Below are positions 16,941 through 27,970 of a DNA stretch of 64,000 nt, piece after piece (the first letter of the stretch is position 1; each line of letters starts with the position of its first letter). A program made the position numbers and the translations under genes. Source of the stretch: Streptomyces sp. Go-475 (GTDB lineage: Bacteria > Actinomycetota > Actinomycetes > Streptomycetales > Streptomycetaceae); assembly GCF_003330845.1 (NCBI RefSeq), contig NZ_CP026121.1, forward strand, positions 8,103,501-8,167,500, written 5' to 3'. Under the pieces are notes generated by a model. It ran no database searches, was not told the origin of the DNA, and saw only the letters and a list, made by a program, of their open reading frames with translations.

Positions 16941-18095
16941 TCAGCCGCGGGCAGGGGTGGGGAAGGACTTGTCGCCGAAGAGGACCCGGCCGGCGGCGGC
17001 CCGGCCGAGCGGGGTGCGCAGCAGGGTGAACGCCGCCCCCGCCACGGCCGGCGTGCGCACTTGGGCCAGGCCCCTGCGCAGCGTGAGCCGTCCTCGGAAG
17101 CGGGCGCGCAGAGCGGCACCGTCGTAGGAGGACAGCGCGTCCGGCCGCCCGGACCGCAGTGCGTCGTCGAGGACCTCGGCCGCGAACTCCGACAGCCGCA
17201 GGCACGGATCCAGTCCCCCGGCGGTGAGCGGGGAGACCGCGCCCGCCGCGTCCCCCACCAGAAGGCCGTCGGCACAGCTGATCCGGCGCAGCACGCCGCC
17301 GACGGGAATCGGGCCGCCGCGCCGCTCCACCGCCTCCGGCCGGTCCGCGGCGGCCAGGCCGGGTGCCGACGCGCTGAACCGCCGCAGCGCTTGGCGCAGT
17401 CCCTCCGGGAAGCGGTCCGGATAGCCGGCGACGCCGACGTGCGCGTGCCGCCCGTCGTCGACCACCCAGGCCAGGTAGCCGGGCGCGAGCGAGGGGTCGA
17501 GCACGCAGTGGAAGGTCGGCGGCTCGTCGTGCCCGGGCAGTTCGAAGACCTCCTCGGCCCCGACCAGCAGGTGGCGGTTCCGGTCGAGCCCGAGGTCCCG
17601 GGCGACGCTGGAGCGGGCCCCGTCGGCGCCGACGACGAAACGTGCCCGGACCACGGTCGGCCCGTCGCGGCCCACCAGGTGGAAGGTGCCGCCCCGGCGG
17701 CCGGCGTAGCGCGTGCCCAGGGCGATCCGGACGCCGGCGGCCGTCGCGGTGGCCGCCGTCGCCGTGTAGAGGGGCGCCATGTCGCCCACGCGGTACTCGT
17801 CGCGGGCGCTGACCAGGGTCACCGGGCGGCGCAGGTCGGGCGGGTAGAGGACGACCCGTCGGATCGGCGGGCCGAGGTGCTCGGGCGGCAGCGGGAAGTC
17901 GTCGAGCGTCTTCCGCACGAAGATGCCCGTGGTGCGGATCGCGCCGGCGAGACTGGTGCGCCGGTCCACCACGAGCACCTCGTGGCCCCGCCGGGCGAGG
18001 AGCGTGGCCGTGTGCAGGCCGGCCAGTCCCGCGCCGACGACGAGGACGTCGCTGCGGGCGGTGGCCCCGAGGCAGGAGGCGTCGGCCGGGTTCAC
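16941..18095 (-). CDS. FAD-dependent oxidoreductase, geranylgeranyl reductase-like
   Basis: A 384-residue flavoprotein. The N-terminal FAD-binding motif is VLVVGAGLAGLHTATLLARR, followed by the ribose-binding VVDRR. The second FAD region is LLVGDAAGAVSPLTAGGLDP, and FVVGADGARSSVARDLGL is also conserved. These fit the geranylgeranyl reductase / FAD monooxygenase superfamily; which reaction it carries out is not readable. The start is GTG at 18095, overlapping the XRE regulator stop (GTGA), so it is the third gene of a DUF2975-XRE-oxidoreductase operon. A longer frame upstream would overlap the regulator extensively and was not used. Confidence 0.8.
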   Translation of the reverse strand: MNPADASCLGATARSDVLVVGAGLAGLHTATLLARRGHEVLVVDRRTSLAGAIRTTGIFVRKTLDDFPLPPEHLGPPIRRVVLYPPDLRRPVTLVSARDEYRVGDMAPLYTATAATATAAGVRIALGTRYAGRRGGTFHLVGRDGPTVVRARFVVGADGARSSVARDLGLDRNRHLLVGAEEVFELPGHDEPPTFHCVLDPSLAPGYLAWVVDDGRHAHVGVAGYPDRFPEGLRQALRRFSASAPGLAAADRPEAVERRGGPIPVGGVLRRISCADGLLVGDAAGAVSPLTAGGLDPCLRLSEFAAEVLDDALRSGRPDALSSYDGAALRARFRGRLTLRRGLAQVRTPAVAGAAFTLLRTPLGRAAAGRVLFGDKSFPTPARG

Positions 18096-18337
18096 AGCTG
18101 ACGTCCCGCAGGCGTGGCCTCGTCCGCGAGGTGCTCGGCCTCCCAGCGCAGCAGGTCTCCCGGCTGGCACTCCAGCACCTCGCAGAGCGCGGCCAGCGTC
18201 GTGAAGCGCACCGCCTTGGCGCGGCCGTTCTTCAGGACCGCCAGGTTGGCGGGGGTGATGCCGACGCGTTCGGCGAGTTCGCCCACGGACATCTTCCGCT
18301 TGGCCAGCATCACGTCGATGTCGACGACGATCGGCAT
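18092..18337 (-). CDS. Small XRE-family HTH regulator
   Basis: An 81-residue Cro/CI-type DNA-binding protein. The helix-turn-helix is MSVGELAERVGITPANLAVL (about residues 16-35), followed by FTTLAALCEVLECQPGDLLRW, the usual YozG-like C-terminal part. Start and stop overlap both neighbours (TGATG with the DUF2975 gene, GTGA with the oxidoreductase). Small regulators of this kind are regularly paired with DUF2975 membrane proteins. It probably binds the inverted repeats upstream of the operon. Confidence 0.85.
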   Translation of the reverse strand: MPIVVDIDVMLAKRKMSVGELAERVGITPANLAVLKNGRAKAVRFTTLAALCEVLECQPGDLLRWEAEHLADEATPAGRQL

Positions 18338-18828
18338 CAGATCACCTCGGCCAGCTCTGCCTGCATGCGGGCCGCCTCGACGTCGCGGGCGACGGCCTGG
18401 GAGAGCAGCATCCGCAGCACCAGCACGATCAGGGCGACCGCGAACACCGCCAGGGAGACGCCCCCCAGCAGGAGGACGATGCCCGGGGCCACGGCCTCGC
18501 CCGGAGCCAGCACCACACCCAGTGCGAAGACCAGGAGCGACGCCGCGACGAACGCGCCGATCACGATGTGCACGTACCGGAAGGCGCCGTCGGAGAACAC
18601 GTTCCCGCGCCGCACCATCGTCACCAGCTGCCAGACGCAGACCAGCACGGTCTGGGCCGAGGCGATGCCCAGGACCACGATCAGCAGGATCGGGACCCGC
18701 CGGTCCGCGAGGACACTGCCCTCCATGTCGTCGGCCAGCAGCGCGACCATCACGGTCTGCACGAACAGCGAACCGGCGAGCAGCGCCACGAGCACGGCCC
18801 GCAGCGCAAGCACGGTGATCTTTCCCAT
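18337..18828 (-). CDS. DUF2975-like membrane protein
   Basis: A 163-residue protein with four predicted membrane helices (ALRAVLVALLAGSLFVQTVM, VPILLIVVLGIASAQTVLVC, VIGAFVAASLLVFALGVVLA, VSLAVFAVALIVLVLRMLL). The segment NVFSDGAFRYVHIVIGAFV between helices 2 and 3 is typical of DUF2975 proteins. ATG at 18828 follows AAGGGG by 6 bases; a TTG one codon upstream is possible. It is the first gene of a three-gene operon with an XRE regulator. The family function is unknown; a membrane sensor or modulator for the partner regulator is an inference. Confidence 0.78.
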   Translation of the reverse strand: MGKITVLALRAVLVALLAGSLFVQTVMVALLADDMEGSVLADRRVPILLIVVLGIASAQTVLVCVWQLVTMVRRGNVFSDGAFRYVHIVIGAFVAASLLVFALGVVLAPGEAVAPGIVLLLGGVSLAVFAVALIVLVLRMLLSQAVARDVEAARMQAELAEVI

Positions 18829-18841
18829 CAATGCCCCTTCA

Positions 18842-18877
18842 ATCGAAACGCGATGGAAATCTATCGAGATTCGATAG
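18842..18877 (-). promoter_or_regulatory. Two inverted repeats before the DUF2975/XRE operon
   Basis: CTATCGA-GAT-TCGATAG (18861-18877) is a perfect 7-3-7 inverted repeat. ATCG-AAACG-CGAT (18842-18854) is a second, shorter one, closer to the gene. Both lie 14-49 bases upstream of the ATG and share the ATCG/CGAT half site, so tandem binding by the XRE regulator is plausible. The first repeat overlaps the stop codon of the polyketide synthase gene. Confidence 0.55.
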
Positions 18878-21800
18878 GAAGGGCAAGGGTGGGCCTCGCC
18901 CGCGCCTCGATCCAGGCGCGGATCGCCGACGCGGTGCTCCCGGCGTGTTCCCGCATCATCGTCAGGTGGTCGCCGGGGACGTCCACGACGTCGTGCGCCG
19001 TCGGCCAGGACGTGCGCCAGCCGTCACCGTCGGCGGAGTCGGCCATGGCGGGCGTGGGCCGCAGTGCGCGCACGAGGAGCGTGGGCGTGGTGACCGGCTC
19101 GGGCGTCCAGCCGAGGAAGATCCGGTTGTACGCCCCCACCGCGGCCAGGGTGCTGTCGTCGTCCCCGGCGACGTCGGGCTGCCCGGTTCCCCGCGGCGGG
19201 GGAGCGGCCAGGGACACCAGCCAGTCCGTGCCGCTGTTGTCCGGCGTGACGTGGTACGTGTCCAGCAGCACCAGGCCGGACGCCGCCCGGCCCATGCCTT
19301 CCAGCCGGTGGGCCACGAGGTGCGCGACGTTGCCGCCCGCGGACCGCCCCACGATCACGAAAGGCCCGTCTCCGACGTGCCGCAGGACGGCCCCGGCCTG
19401 CGTGTGCGCCAGCGCGGCGAGGTTCTCGGGTACGGCCGTCCCGGCGCCGATCCCGGGATGCGGGAACTCCAGGACGTCGAGATCGTCCCCGAGGGCACGG
19501 TGGAAGCGGGGGAAGTCCCCGCCGTCCGAGGGGAGCGAGGGGTGGTAGGCCGGGAAGTAGACGATCGCCGGCCGTCCGGGGCCGGGCCGTCCGGAGCCGG
19601 GCCGGGCGGGGGAGCGGCGGATCGGGGGCAGCGCGTGCTCGTGGCCCCGCGCGGCCGGGAAGGTGGGCAGGGCCCAGGACGCGGTGACGAGCAGGTGCAT
19701 CGCGGCCACCGGTTGCCCGGCAGCCCGGACGTTCCGGAACAGCGAGGACAGGGTGTGGGCGGGCCGCGACCCGGGCCCCGCGGTGGCCGGGACGGCTTCG
19801 CGGGTGGTTGCGGTGGTGGGGTCCGTGACCTCACGGGCGGCTGCGGTGATCGGGCCCGTTTTCTCGCGGGCGGCTGCGGTGATCGGGCCCGTTTCCTCGC
19901 GGGCGGCCGTGGCGGTCGCGGTGCGCGCGGCAGTCGGCTCGGTGGGCGACGCGGTCGGCTCGGTGGCCGCGGCGGTCGGCTCGGTGGGCAGCAGGCCGAG
20001 CAGGTGGCGGGCCAGGTCCTCCGCCGTGCGGTGGTCGAACACCACGCCCACCGGCAGCCGGAGCCCCAGCGCGGTGCTCAGCCGGTTGCGCAGCTGCACC
20101 GCCGTCAGGGAGTCGAATCCCAGCTCGGCGAGGGACCTGCCGGGCGGCAGCGCGTCGGCGTGCGGGTAGCCGAGCACGTCGGCCACATCGGCGCGCAGCA
20201 GTTCCGTGAGCGCCGCCCGCCGGTCGCTCACGGGCAGCCGGTCCAGCCGCGCCCGCCAGGCCCCCGGCTCCGGCGTCCGCCCGGCACCTCCGGGAGAACC
20301 GGACGCCATCGCCGTCGCCGTCGCCGTCGCCGCGGCGGCCGGCCGGTTCGGGCGGACGATGCCCCGCAACGGCGGTGGCAGCGGCCCTCCCGGGGACCGC
20401 AGCGCGGCGCGGTCCAGCAGGACCGGCACCAGGACCGGCTCGCTCGTGCGCACCGCGGCGTCGAACAGGGCCAGGCCCTGCCGCGTGGACAGCGGCATCA
20501 GCACGTCACGCGACCTGGGCCGCATCGGGGGCTGCCCCGCCGCCATGCCGCCGGTGTGCTCCCACGGGCCCCACGCCAGCGAGAGCGCGGGCAGTCCCTC
20601 GGCGGCGCGGCGCAGGGCGAGGGCGTCGAGGAAGGAGTTCGCGGCCGCGTAGTTGCCCTGGCCGGCCCGGCCCAGCAGACCGGAGACGGAGGAGAACACG
20701 ACGAACGCCGACAGCCCCGAGTCCCGGGTGAGTTCGTGGAGATGCCAGGCCGCGTCCGCCTTCGGCCGCAGCACGGCGGCCATCCGCGCGGGCGTCAGCG
20801 AGTCCAGCACGCCGTCGTCGAGGACCCCGGCCGCGTGCACCACGGCCGTCAGCGGCGGTTCCGCGCGCCGGACCACCTCGGCCAGGGCGGCACGGTCGGC
20901 GGCGTCACAGGCGACGATGCCGACCCGTGCCCCCGACTCCGCCAGCTCGGCGCGCAGTTCCTCGGCCCCGGGCGCCCGCGGTCCACGGCGTGCGGTGAGC
21001 AGCAGATGCCGTACGTCGTGCGCGGTGACCAGGTGACGGGCGAGTTCGGCGCCGAGCGCCCCGGTGCCCCCGGTGATGAGCACCGTGCCGTCCGCGCCGA
21101 AGGCGGCCCCCGCGTCCGCGACCTCGTGGACGGCGGCCAGTGCGGGAACCGTCACCCGCCCGTCCCGCAACCGCAGTTGCGGCTCGCCGGTGGCGACGGC
21201 CGCGGGCAGCAGCCGCAGCGACTCGGGCCGCCCGTCCACGTCGACCAGGACGACCCGGCCGGGCAGCTCCGACTGGGCCGTGCGCACCAGTCCCCAGACC
21301 GCCGCCCCCGCCAGATCCGGCACCGGCGCGGTGGCGTCCCGCGTCACCACCACCAGCCGTGAGCCCGCCGCGCCCGGATCGTCCTGGAGGTCCTGGAGCG
21401 TCGCGAGCACCCTGCCGGTCAGCTCGTGCACGGCCGCCGGCGGATCGGGGGCCGTCGCGCGGGCCACGGCCGTGACGGCGACGAACTCCGGTTCCCCGGC
21501 GCCGGGCAGGAACGCGGCGAGGCCGAGCTCGTCCGGCCCGCGCACCGCCCAGGCGCGACGATCGTCGACGCCGCCGGAGAGTTCGATGGCGGTCCATTCC
21601 GGGCGCAGCAGAGACCCTCGTACGACGTCCTTCGCCAGGCCGGCCCGCTCGGCCGGGAGTTCCCTGGTGGTCAGGGAGTCCACGCGGGCCACGAGCCGGC
21701 CCGCCGGGTCGGTGAGGGTGAGCGAGACGGTGTCCGCGCCGGTCCGGGTCGCCCGGACCCGTACCTCCGTGGCCCCGGAGGCGTACAGGCGCACCCCGCT

Positions 21801-24800
21801 CCACGCGAACGGCACCCGGATCGCGCTCGCGTCGGCGGGCGCGGCCAGCAGCGGCGCGTGCGACGCGGCGTCGAACAGCGCCGGATGGAGCCCGAAGCGG
21901 CCCGCCTGCGCGGCGTGCGGCGCGGGCAGCCGGACCTCCGCGAAGACGTCGTCGCCGCGACGCCAGACGGCGCCGGCGCCCTGGAAGGCGGGCCCGTACG
22001 CGAGTCCCGCATCGGCGAGGGCGGCGTACGCTCCGCTGAGGTCCACCGCCTCGGCGCCCTCGGGCGGCCACGGAACCGGCTCGTCCTCGGCGGCGCGGCC
22101 GCGGCCCAGCTGCCCGGAGACGTGCCGGGTCCACGGGACCTCCTCGGCGGACTCCTCCGGCCGGGCGTAGATGTCGAGCGGCCGGCGGCCCGAGTCGTCG
22201 GGCGCACCCACCACGACCTGGACACGCACCCCTGCGGCGCCGGGCAGGGCGAGCGGCGACAGCACCACGAGGTCGTCGACCGCGTCGCAGCCCACCTCGT
22301 CGCCCGCCCGCACGGCCAGCTCCACGAACACCGTCGCCGGTACGATCACCCGCCCGGCGACGACGTGGTCCGCGAGCCAGGGGTGGGCCGCGCGGGACAA
22401 CAGCCCGGTCAGTACCGTCCGCCCGGTGTCCGACACGGGGAAGGCCGGGCCCAGCAGCGGCTGGGCGTCGGGCGCGTCGGGCGCCGGGAGGGGTTCGTCG
22501 AGCCAGTAGCGCTGCCGCTGGAAGGCGTACGTCGGCAGGTCCACCCGCCGCGCGCCGGGACGCGCGTACACCGCCTTCCGGTCGACGGCGGCCCCGGCCA
22601 CGTGCAGCCGCGCCACGGCCGACAGGAGCGTCTCCGGTTCGTACGCACCGCCCCGGGTGGCCGCGGCGAGCACGGGACCGTTCGTCGCCGCGCCGGGCAG
22701 GCAGTCGGCGACCGCCGCGGTGAGCGCCGGCCCCGGACCGAGTTCCAGGAAGGCGGAGACTCCGTCCGCCGCGAGCCGGTGCACCGCGTCCGCGAAGCGC
22801 ACGGGCAGCCGGGCGTGCCGCGCCCAGTACTCGGGGGAGCACAGGTCCGCGGCCTGTGCGGGCCGGCCCGTCACGGTGGAGACGACCGGGATGCGCGGCG
22901 GCCGGAAGTCCAGCTCCTCGGCGACGCGCCGGAACGCGTCGAGCATCGGCTCCACCAGCGGCGAGTGGAAGGCGTGGCTCACCCGCAGCGGCACGGCCCG
23001 GCGGCCCTCCGCCTCGAAGCCGGCCGCGACCGCCCGTACGGCGGTATCCGCGCCCGAGATCACCACTGAGCGGGGCCCGTTGACGGAGGCGATCGCGACC
23101 CGGAACCCGAACTCGGCCGAGCTCGACTCGGCCGGGCTCGACTCGCCCATGTGCGACTCGTCCAGGCGCGACAGGACTTCCTCCTCCGTCGCGTCCAGTG
23201 CCACCATCGCGCCGCCCTCGGGCAGGGCCTGCATCAGCCGGCCGCGCGCCGCGACGAGCGTCGCCGCGTCGGGCAGATCCAGCACACCGGCGACGTGCGC
23301 GGCCGCCAGCTCGCCGACGGAGTGGCCCACCAGCCGGTCGGCCCGCACGCCCCACGACTCCAGCAGCCGGAACAGGGCCACCTCGAAGGCGAACAGTCCG
23401 GCCTGGGCGAAGTCCGTACGGTCCACCAGGGCCGCCTCCGGTGAGCCCGGCTCGGCGGACAGCACCACGCCGAGCGGCCGGGGGAGACGGTCGTCCAGGT
23501 GCCGGCACGCCTCGTCGAAGGCCGCGGCGAAGACCGGGAAAGCGGCGCGCAGTTCGGCACCCATCCGCGGGCGCTGGGAGCCCTGTCCGGTGAACAGGAA
23601 CGCCGTACGGACCTCCGGGTCCGCCACCCCGTGGACGACTCCCGGCGCGCTCCGGCCCGCCGCGAGGGCGCGCAGTGCCTCCAGCATGCGGGTCCGGTCA
23701 CCACTCGGCACGAGTGCCCGGTGGGCGAGGGCGCCGCGCGACACCGCCAGCGAGTAGCCGATGTCGGCGGTCAGCAGCTCCGGCCGACGCGCCACCGCAC
23801 TCGCGAGCCGTCCGGCCTGGGCGCGCAGGGCGGTCTCGTCGGCGGCGGAGAGCAGCCACGGGGCGGGCCGGTCCGAGGCCGGCTCAGGAGAAACGGCCGC
23901 GCCGGGCGCCGCATGCCCCGGCCTGGCGGAGCCGGCCGCCTTCGGGGCCGCGTGTTCCGGCCGGGCGGAGCCGGCCGTCCCGGGTGCCGCATGGCCCGGC
24001 CTGGCGGAGCCGGCCGCCTTCGGGGCCGCGTGTTCCGGCCGGGCGGAGCCGGGCGTCCCGGGTGCCGCATGGCCCGGCCTGGCGGAGCTGGCCGCCTTCG
24101 GGGCCGCGTGTTCCGGCCGGGCGGAGCCGGGCGTCCCGGGTGCCGCATGGCCCGGCCTGGCGGAGCCGGCCGCCTTCGGGGCCGCGTCCCCCGGTCGGGC
24201 GGAAACAGCCGCCTCCGGGGCCGCGTGCTCCGGTCGGGCGGAAACAGCCGCCCCGGGCGCCGCATCCCCCGGCTCCGGGGAAACAGCCGCCCCCGGGGCC
24301 TCTTCCAGGATCACGTGGGCGTTGGTTCCGCCGATTCCGAAGGCCGAGACCCCCGCGCGCCGCGGTCGGGTCGAGGCCGGCCAGGGCCGGGGGGCCGTCA
24401 GCAGTTCCACCCGGCCCGAGGACCAGTCGACGTGCGGCGTGGGCGACTCGGCGTGCAGGGTCCGCGGCAGCTCCCCGTGCCGCATGGCCTGCACCATCTT
24501 GATGACGCCGGCGACTCCGGCCGCCGCCTGCGTGTGCCCGAGGTTGGACTTGACCGACCCGAGCCACAGCGGCTCCTCCCGGCCCTGCCCGTACGTGGCC
24601 AGGACGGCCTGCGCCTCGATGGGATCGCCCAGCGTGGTGCCCGTGCCGTGGGCCTCCACCGCGTCCACGTCACCGGGGCGCAGCCCCGCGTCCGCCAGTG
24701 CCTGCCGGATCAGCCGCCGCTGAGCGGGGCCGTGGGGCGCGGTGAGCCCGTTGGACGCGCCGTCGGAGTTGACGGCGGAGCCGCGGAGCACGGCCAGCAC

Positions 24801-27785
24801 CGGATGGCCGTTGCGCCGTGCGTCCGACAACCGCTCCAGCAGCACGAGCCCCGCACCCTCGCCCCAGGCCGTACCGTCCGCCGCCGCCGAGAACGACTTG
24901 CAGCGCCCGTCCGGCGACAGCCCGCGCTGCCGGCTGAAGGCGAGGAACGACTTGGGCGTCGCCATCACCGTGACTCCGCCGGCCAGCGCCAGCGAGCACT
25001 CGCCCGAGCGCAGCGCCCGCGCCGCCCAGTGCAGCGCCACCAGCGAGGACGAACACGCGGTGTCGACCGTGATGGCGGGACCGCGCAGACCGTACACGTA
25101 CGACAGCCGCCCGGAGGCCACACTGCCCGTCGAACCGAGCCCCAGGTGCGCCTCCAGCTCCTGGGGACGGGTGAGGCGGGTGGCGTAGTCGCCGTACATC
25201 ACGCCGACGAACACACCGGTGTCGCTCTCGCGCACCGACGCCGGGTCGATCCCGGCCCGCTCCCACACCTCCCAGGACGTCTCCAGGAGCAGCCGCTGCT
25301 GCGGATCCGTCGCGAGCGCCTCTCGCGGCGAGATCCCGAACAGCCCGGCGTCGAACTCCGCGGCACGGTGCAGGAACCCGCCGTGCCGCGTGTACGACGT
25401 GCCGATCCGGTCGGGATCGGGGTCGTACAGGGCGTCCAGGTCCCAGCCGCGGTCGGCCGGGAACTCCGAGATGGCGTCCCGCCCCCGCGACACCAACTCC
25501 CACAGGTCCTCGGGGGATTCGACGTCACCGGGGTAGCGGCAGGCCATGGCGACGATGACGACGGGATCGTCCTCGGCGGGCCCGTCCTGTCCGCCCTCCG
25601 GCCCCGGGCGGTCCTCGGGCCGGGCTTCGAGGAGCGCGACCCCCAGGTACCGGGCGACCGCCTCCGGCGTCGGGTGGTCGAAGACCAGCGTCGACGGCAG
25701 GTCCAGGCCGGTCAGCGCGGTGAGCCGGTCCACCAGTTCGACGGCGCCGACGGACGTCATGCCGAGATCGGCGAAGGGGCTGTCCGGGCCGGGCGGTTCG
25801 TCCGGGGCGAGCCGGCACACCCCGGCCGTCTCGGCGAGCACCGTCTCGCGCAACGCGCGCTGCCGGTCGTCCCGCGACAGCGACAGGAGCCGCTCACGCA
25901 GGGTGGTGGACATGGTGCCGACGACGGCCTCGTGCGGGGCGGTGGGCGTGGTGTCGGCGGTGGTGGCGGTGGCCTCGTGCGTGGCGGTGGGCGTGGTGCG
26001 GGCGGTGGGGGCGGTGGCCTCGTGCGCGGCGGTGGGCGTGGTGCGGGCGGTGGGGGCGGTGGCCTCGTGCGGGGCGGTGGGCGTGGTGCGGGCGGTGGGG
26101 GCGGTGGCCTCGTGCGCGGCGGTGGGCGTGGTGCGGGCGGTGGGGGAGGCGGCCTCGTGCGGGGCCGTGGGCCCGGTGCCGTCCGTGCGGGAAGCGGTCC
26201 GCGCCGGGGCGTTCAGGGCGTGCCGGGCGATCTTGCCCGACGCGGTGCGCGGGACGGCGGTGATCTCGCGGATCCGGGCCGGCACCTTGTAGTCGGCCAG
26301 GAGGTCCCGGCACGCGGCGAGCACCCGCCGGGGATCCATCCCGTCCGGGCCCGGTACGACGAAGGCGACCGGCACCTCACCGAGCACGTCGTGCGGCTCC
26401 CCCACGACCACGGCGTCGGACACGCCGGGACACCGCAGCAGGGCCTGCTCGATCTCCGTCGGGTGGATGTTCTCGCCGCCCCGGATGATCAGCTCGCCGA
26501 CCCGCCCGGTGAGCCGCAGGTGGCCGTGCTCGACGCGGCGGCCGAGGTCCCCGGTGCGGTACCAGCCGTCCCGCAGCGCGGCGGCAGTCGCCTCTGGCCG
26601 GCCGTGGTAACGGGTCATCAGGCCGGGCGAACGCACCCAGACCTCGCCCTCCTCACCGTCGGGGACGTCCGCGCCGCTCCCCGGATCGACGACACGCATC
26701 TCCACCCCCGGCACGGGCGGCCCGCAGGAACCGTCGACCCGGGGCCCCTCGGGCCGATTGACCGCGATCATGCCGCAGGTCTCGGTGCTGCCGTACGCGT
26801 CGAGCAGCGGTGCTCCCAGGGTCTCCTCCACGGCCGCGCGCAGCGCGGGACCACTCGGCGCGCCCGCCACGAGGCACAGCCGCGGCGCCGGCGGGGCCGC
26901 ACCGGCCGAGCCGACCAGCCCGTGGTACGTCGCCGGCACGCCGGCCAGCAGGGTGAAGGGACCGCCGAGTTCCTCGTACGCCGTGAGCAACTCCCGCCGC
27001 AGACCACCCGGCGCCGGCAGCTCCCCGGCGATCCTCGCGCTCGCGCCCACCGCCGTCACGCCCAGGATCGCCAGCGAATGGCTGAAACTGTGGAACAGGG
27101 GGAGCGGCCACAGCAGCCGGTCGTCGGACGAGAGACCGAACACCGGCGCGTAGCAGGCGGCCACGGACCACAGCGCGGCCCGCTGTGTGGACAGCACGCC
27201 CTTCGGCCGGTGGGTGGTGCCCGAGGTGTAGAGCATCCAGGCCGGATCGTCGAGGCCGAGCGCGTCGATCCCGACGGTCGCGTGGCTCTCGGTCCCGTCG
27301 CCCTCGGACCCGCCGCTCACGTCCGCGCCGCTCTCCGCCGCGCTGCCGAGCAGCTGGACGTCCGCCGGGACCGGGCCGGCCCCCGCGACCAGGACGCCCA
27401 GGCCGTCGTACGGCGGTCCCAGGCGCCGCAGCCGGGCGAGGCGCGGGGCGTCCGTGATGACGAACGCGGCACCGCTGTCCTGGAGGAAGTGGGCCAGTTC
27501 GGCGTCCGAGGACCGCGGGTCGAGCGGGACGCCGACCATCCCGGCCCGCAGGACGGCGAGGCAGCTCTCCACCGTCTCCACACGGTTGCCGAGGCAGATC
27601 GCGACACGGTCGCCGCGGCGCAGCCCCGTCCCGACGAGGTACGCCGCCAGGCCCCGGGTGCGCCGCTCCAGCGCGCCGTAGGTGACGCTGCGCGAGGAGT
27701 CGGCGTACGCGACCCGCTGCGGCGCCGCCCCGGCGTGCTCCTTCAACAGGTCCGCCACCGGCCTGATCAGCTCGTCACGCCCCAT
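18861..27785 (-). CDS. Type I polyketide synthase with loading ligase: AL-ACP-KS-AT-DH-KR-ACP-TE
   Basis: One protein of 2,974 residues. An acyl-AMP ligase (res ~10-520; [38 protein letters not shown]) loads an ACP ([11 protein letters not shown], ~677). [13 protein letters not shown] (~911), [32 protein letters not shown] (~1489) with HAFH, which predicts malonyl-Co[15 protein letters not shown] (~1808) and [21 protein letters not shown] (~2239), catalytic SSVSG and GQGNYAAAN, and an LDD motif of the B type. [14 protein letters not shown] (~2559). [13 protein letters not shown] (~2816) and GDHLTM. All active-site residues seem intact and there is no ER. It should activate a free acid, extend it with malonyl units to an alkene-containing chain and release it. 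ATG 27785 follows GGAGG. Product unknown. Confidence 0.92.
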   Translation of the reverse strand: MGRDELIRPVADLLKEHAGAAPQRVAYADSSRSVTYGALERRTRGLAAYLVGTGLRRGDRVAICLGNRVETVESCLAVLRAGMVGVPLDPRSSDAELAHFLQDSGAAFVITDAPRLARLRRLGPPYDGLGVLVAGAGPVPADVQLLGSAAESGADVSGGSEGDGTESHATVGIDALGLDDPAWMLYTSGTTHRPKGVLSTQRAALWSVAACYAPVFGLSSDDRLLWPLPLFHSFSHSLAILGVTAVGASARIAGELPAPGGLRRELLTAYEELGGPFTLLAGVPATYHGLVGSAGAAPPAPRLCLVAGAPSGPALRAAVEETLGAPLLDAYGSTETCGMIAVNRPEGPRVDGSCGPPVPGVEMRVVDPGSGADVPDGEEGEVWVRSPGLMTRYHGRPEATAAALRDGWYRTGDLGRRVEHGHLRLTGRVGELIIRGGENIHPTEIEQALLRCPGVSDAVVVGEPHDVLGEVPVAFVVPGPDGMDPRRVLAACRDLLADYKVPARIREITAVPRTASGKIARHALNAPARTASRTDGTGPTAPHEAASPTARTTPTAAHEATAPTARTTPTAPHEATAPTARTTPTAAHEATAPTARTTPTATHEATATTADTTPTAPHEAVVGTMSTTLRERLLSLSRDDRQRALRETVLAETAGVCRLAPDEPPGPDSPFADLGMTSVGAVELVDRLTALTGLDLPSTLVFDHPTPEAVARYLGVALLEARPEDRPGPEGGQDGPAEDDPVVIVAMACRYPGDVESPEDLWELVSRGRDAISEFPADRGWDLDALYDPDPDRIGTSYTRHGGFLHRAAEFDAGLFGISPREALATDPQQRLLLETSWEVWERAGIDPASVRESDTGVFVGVMYGDYATRLTRPQELEAHLGLGSTGSVASGRLSYVYGLRGPAITVDTACSSSLVALHWAARALRSGECSLALAGGVTVMATPKSFLAFSRQRGLSPDGRCKSFSAAADGTAWGEGAGLVLLERLSDARRNGHPVLAVLRGSAVNSDGASNGLTAPHGPAQRRLIRQALADAGLRPGDVDAVEAHGTGTTLGDPIEAQAVLATYGQGREEPLWLGSVKSNLGHTQAAAGVAGVIKMVQAMRHGELPRTLHAESPTPHVDWSSGRVELLTAPRPWPASTRPRRAGVSAFGIGGTNAHVILEEAPGAAVSPEPGDAAPGAAVSARPEHAAPEAAVSARPGDAAPKAAGSARPGHAAPGTPGSARPEHAAPKAASSARPGHAAPGTPGSARPEHAAPKAAGSARPGHAAPGTAGSARPEHAAPKAAGSARPGHAAPGAAVSPEPASDRPAPWLLSAADETALRAQAGRLASAVARRPELLTADIGYSLAVSRGALAHRALVPSGDRTRMLEALRALAAGRSAPGVVHGVADPEVRTAFLFTGQGSQRPRMGAELRAAFPVFAAAFDEACRHLDDRLPRPLGVVLSAEPGSPEAALVDRTDFAQAGLFAFEVALFRLLESWGVRADRLVGHSVGELAAAHVAGVLDLPDAATLVAARGRLMQALPEGGAMVALDATEEEVLSRLDESHMGESSPAESSSAEFGFRVAIASVNGPRSVVISGADTAVRAVAAGFEAEGRRAVPLRVSHAFHSPLVEPMLDAFRRVAEELDFRPPRIPVVSTVTGRPAQAADLCSPEYWARHARLPVRFADAVHRLAADGVSAFLELGPGPALTAAVADCLPGAATNGPVLAAATRGGAYEPETLLSAVARLHVAGAAVDRKAVYARPGARRVDLPTYAFQRQRYWLDEPLPAPDAPDAQPLLGPAFPVSDTGRTVLTGLLSRAAHPWLADHVVAGRVIVPATVFVELAVRAGDEVGCDAVDDLVVLSPLALPGAAGVRVQVVVGAPDDSGRRPLDIYARPEESAEEVPWTRHVSGQLGRGRAAEDEPVPWPPEGAEAVDLSGAYAALADAGLAYGPAFQGAGAVWRRGDDVFAEVRLPAPHAAQAGRFGLHPALFDAASHAPLLAAPADASAIRVPFAWSGVRLYASGATEVRVRATRTGADTVSLTLTDPAGRLVARVDSLTTRELPAERAGLAKDVVRGSLLRPEWTAIELSGGVDDRRAWAVRGPDELGLAAFLPGAGEPEFVAVTAVARATAPDPPAAVHELTGRVLATLQDLQDDPGAAGSRLVVVTRDATAPVPDLAGAAVWGLVRTAQSELPGRVVLVDVDGRPESLRLLPAAVATGEPQLRLRDGRVTVPALAAVHEVADAGAAFGADGTVLITGGTGALGAELARHLVTAHDVRHLLLTARRGPRAPGAEELRAELAESGARVGIVACDAADRAALAEVVRRAEPPLTAVVHAAGVLDDGVLDSLTPARMAAVLRPKADAAWHLHELTRDSGLSAFVVFSSVSGLLGRAGQGNYAAANSFLDALALRRAAEGLPALSLAWGPWEHTGGMAAGQPPMRPRSRDVLMPLSTRQGLALFDAAVRTSEPVLVPVLLDRAALRSPGGPLPPPLRGIVRPNRPAAAATATATAMASGSPGGAGRTPEPGAWRARLDRLPVSDRRAALTELLRADVADVLGYPHADALPPGRSLAELGFDSLTAVQLRNRLSTALGLRLPVGVVFDHRTAEDLARHLLGLLPTEPTAAATEPTASPTEPTAARTATATAAREETGPITAAAREKTGPITAAAREVTDPTTATTREAVPATAGPGSRPAHTLSSLFRNVRAAGQPVAAMHLLVTASWALPTFPAARGHEHALPPIRRSPARPGSGRPGPGRPAIVYFPAYHPSLPSDGGDFPRFHRALGDDLDVLEFPHPGIGAGTAVPENLAALAHTQAGAVLRHVGDGPFVIVGRSAGGNVAHLVAHRLEGMGRAASGLVLLDTYHVTPDNSGTDWLVSLAAPPPRGTGQPDVAGDDDSTLAAVGAYNRIFLGWTPEPVTTPTLLVRALRPTPAMADSADGDGWRTSWPTAHDVVDVPGDHLTMMREHAGSTASAIRAWIEARARPTLALPIESR
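19793..19990 (-). repeat. In-frame repeats in the ACP-TE linker of PKS 1
   Basis: Two adjoining runs: a 7-residue unit beginning EPTA repeated three times, then an 11-residue unit of the form [11 protein letters not shown] repeated three times with decay in the last copy. Both are in frame (21 and 33 bases per unit) and lie between the second ACP and the thioesterase. Confidence 0.8.
23881..24300 (-). repeat. In-frame minisatellite in the KS-AT linker of PKS 1
   Basis: About ten copies of a 13-residue (39-base) unit with the consensus APxxxxSARPxHA. Alternating copies carry PGT/PKA and G/E, so the effective period in the centre is 26 residues (78 bases). The array is rich in Ala/Pro and keeps the reading frame exactly. 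It lies between the end of the KS (AHVILEEAP) and the AT linker ([15 protein letters not shown]). Confidence 0.9.
25926..26164 (-). repeat. In-frame repeat in the ligase-ACP linker of PKS 1
   Basis: Five copies of a 15-residue (45-base) unit [15 protein letters not shown] with small changes between copies. It sits between the C-terminal domain of the acyl ligase and the first ACP. The DNA is strongly purine/pyrimidine skewed (GGTGG-rich on the plus strand). Confidence 0.9.
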
Positions 27786-27970
27786 GTCCCCCGCCCTCCA
27801 AATCCCCGGCCGCACAACGATGTTGAGCGTACGCGGACGCGCCGGCGACGACCTCCGGACGACACCGGGTCGGAGGTGGTGAAACACGGGTGAAAACCCT
27901 GTGGAAGCGGTGTCGGTGGGGGCGTTTATGCTGCTCCGAACGATCACGCGGGACCAGGGGAGGGCGCGGC

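Noticed and set aside
17061..18101. Plus-strand reading frame opposite the FAD oxidoreductase
   Set aside because: It is a shadow of a gene with clear FAD motifs on the minus strand; composition is Arg/Gly/Pro-rich without domain.
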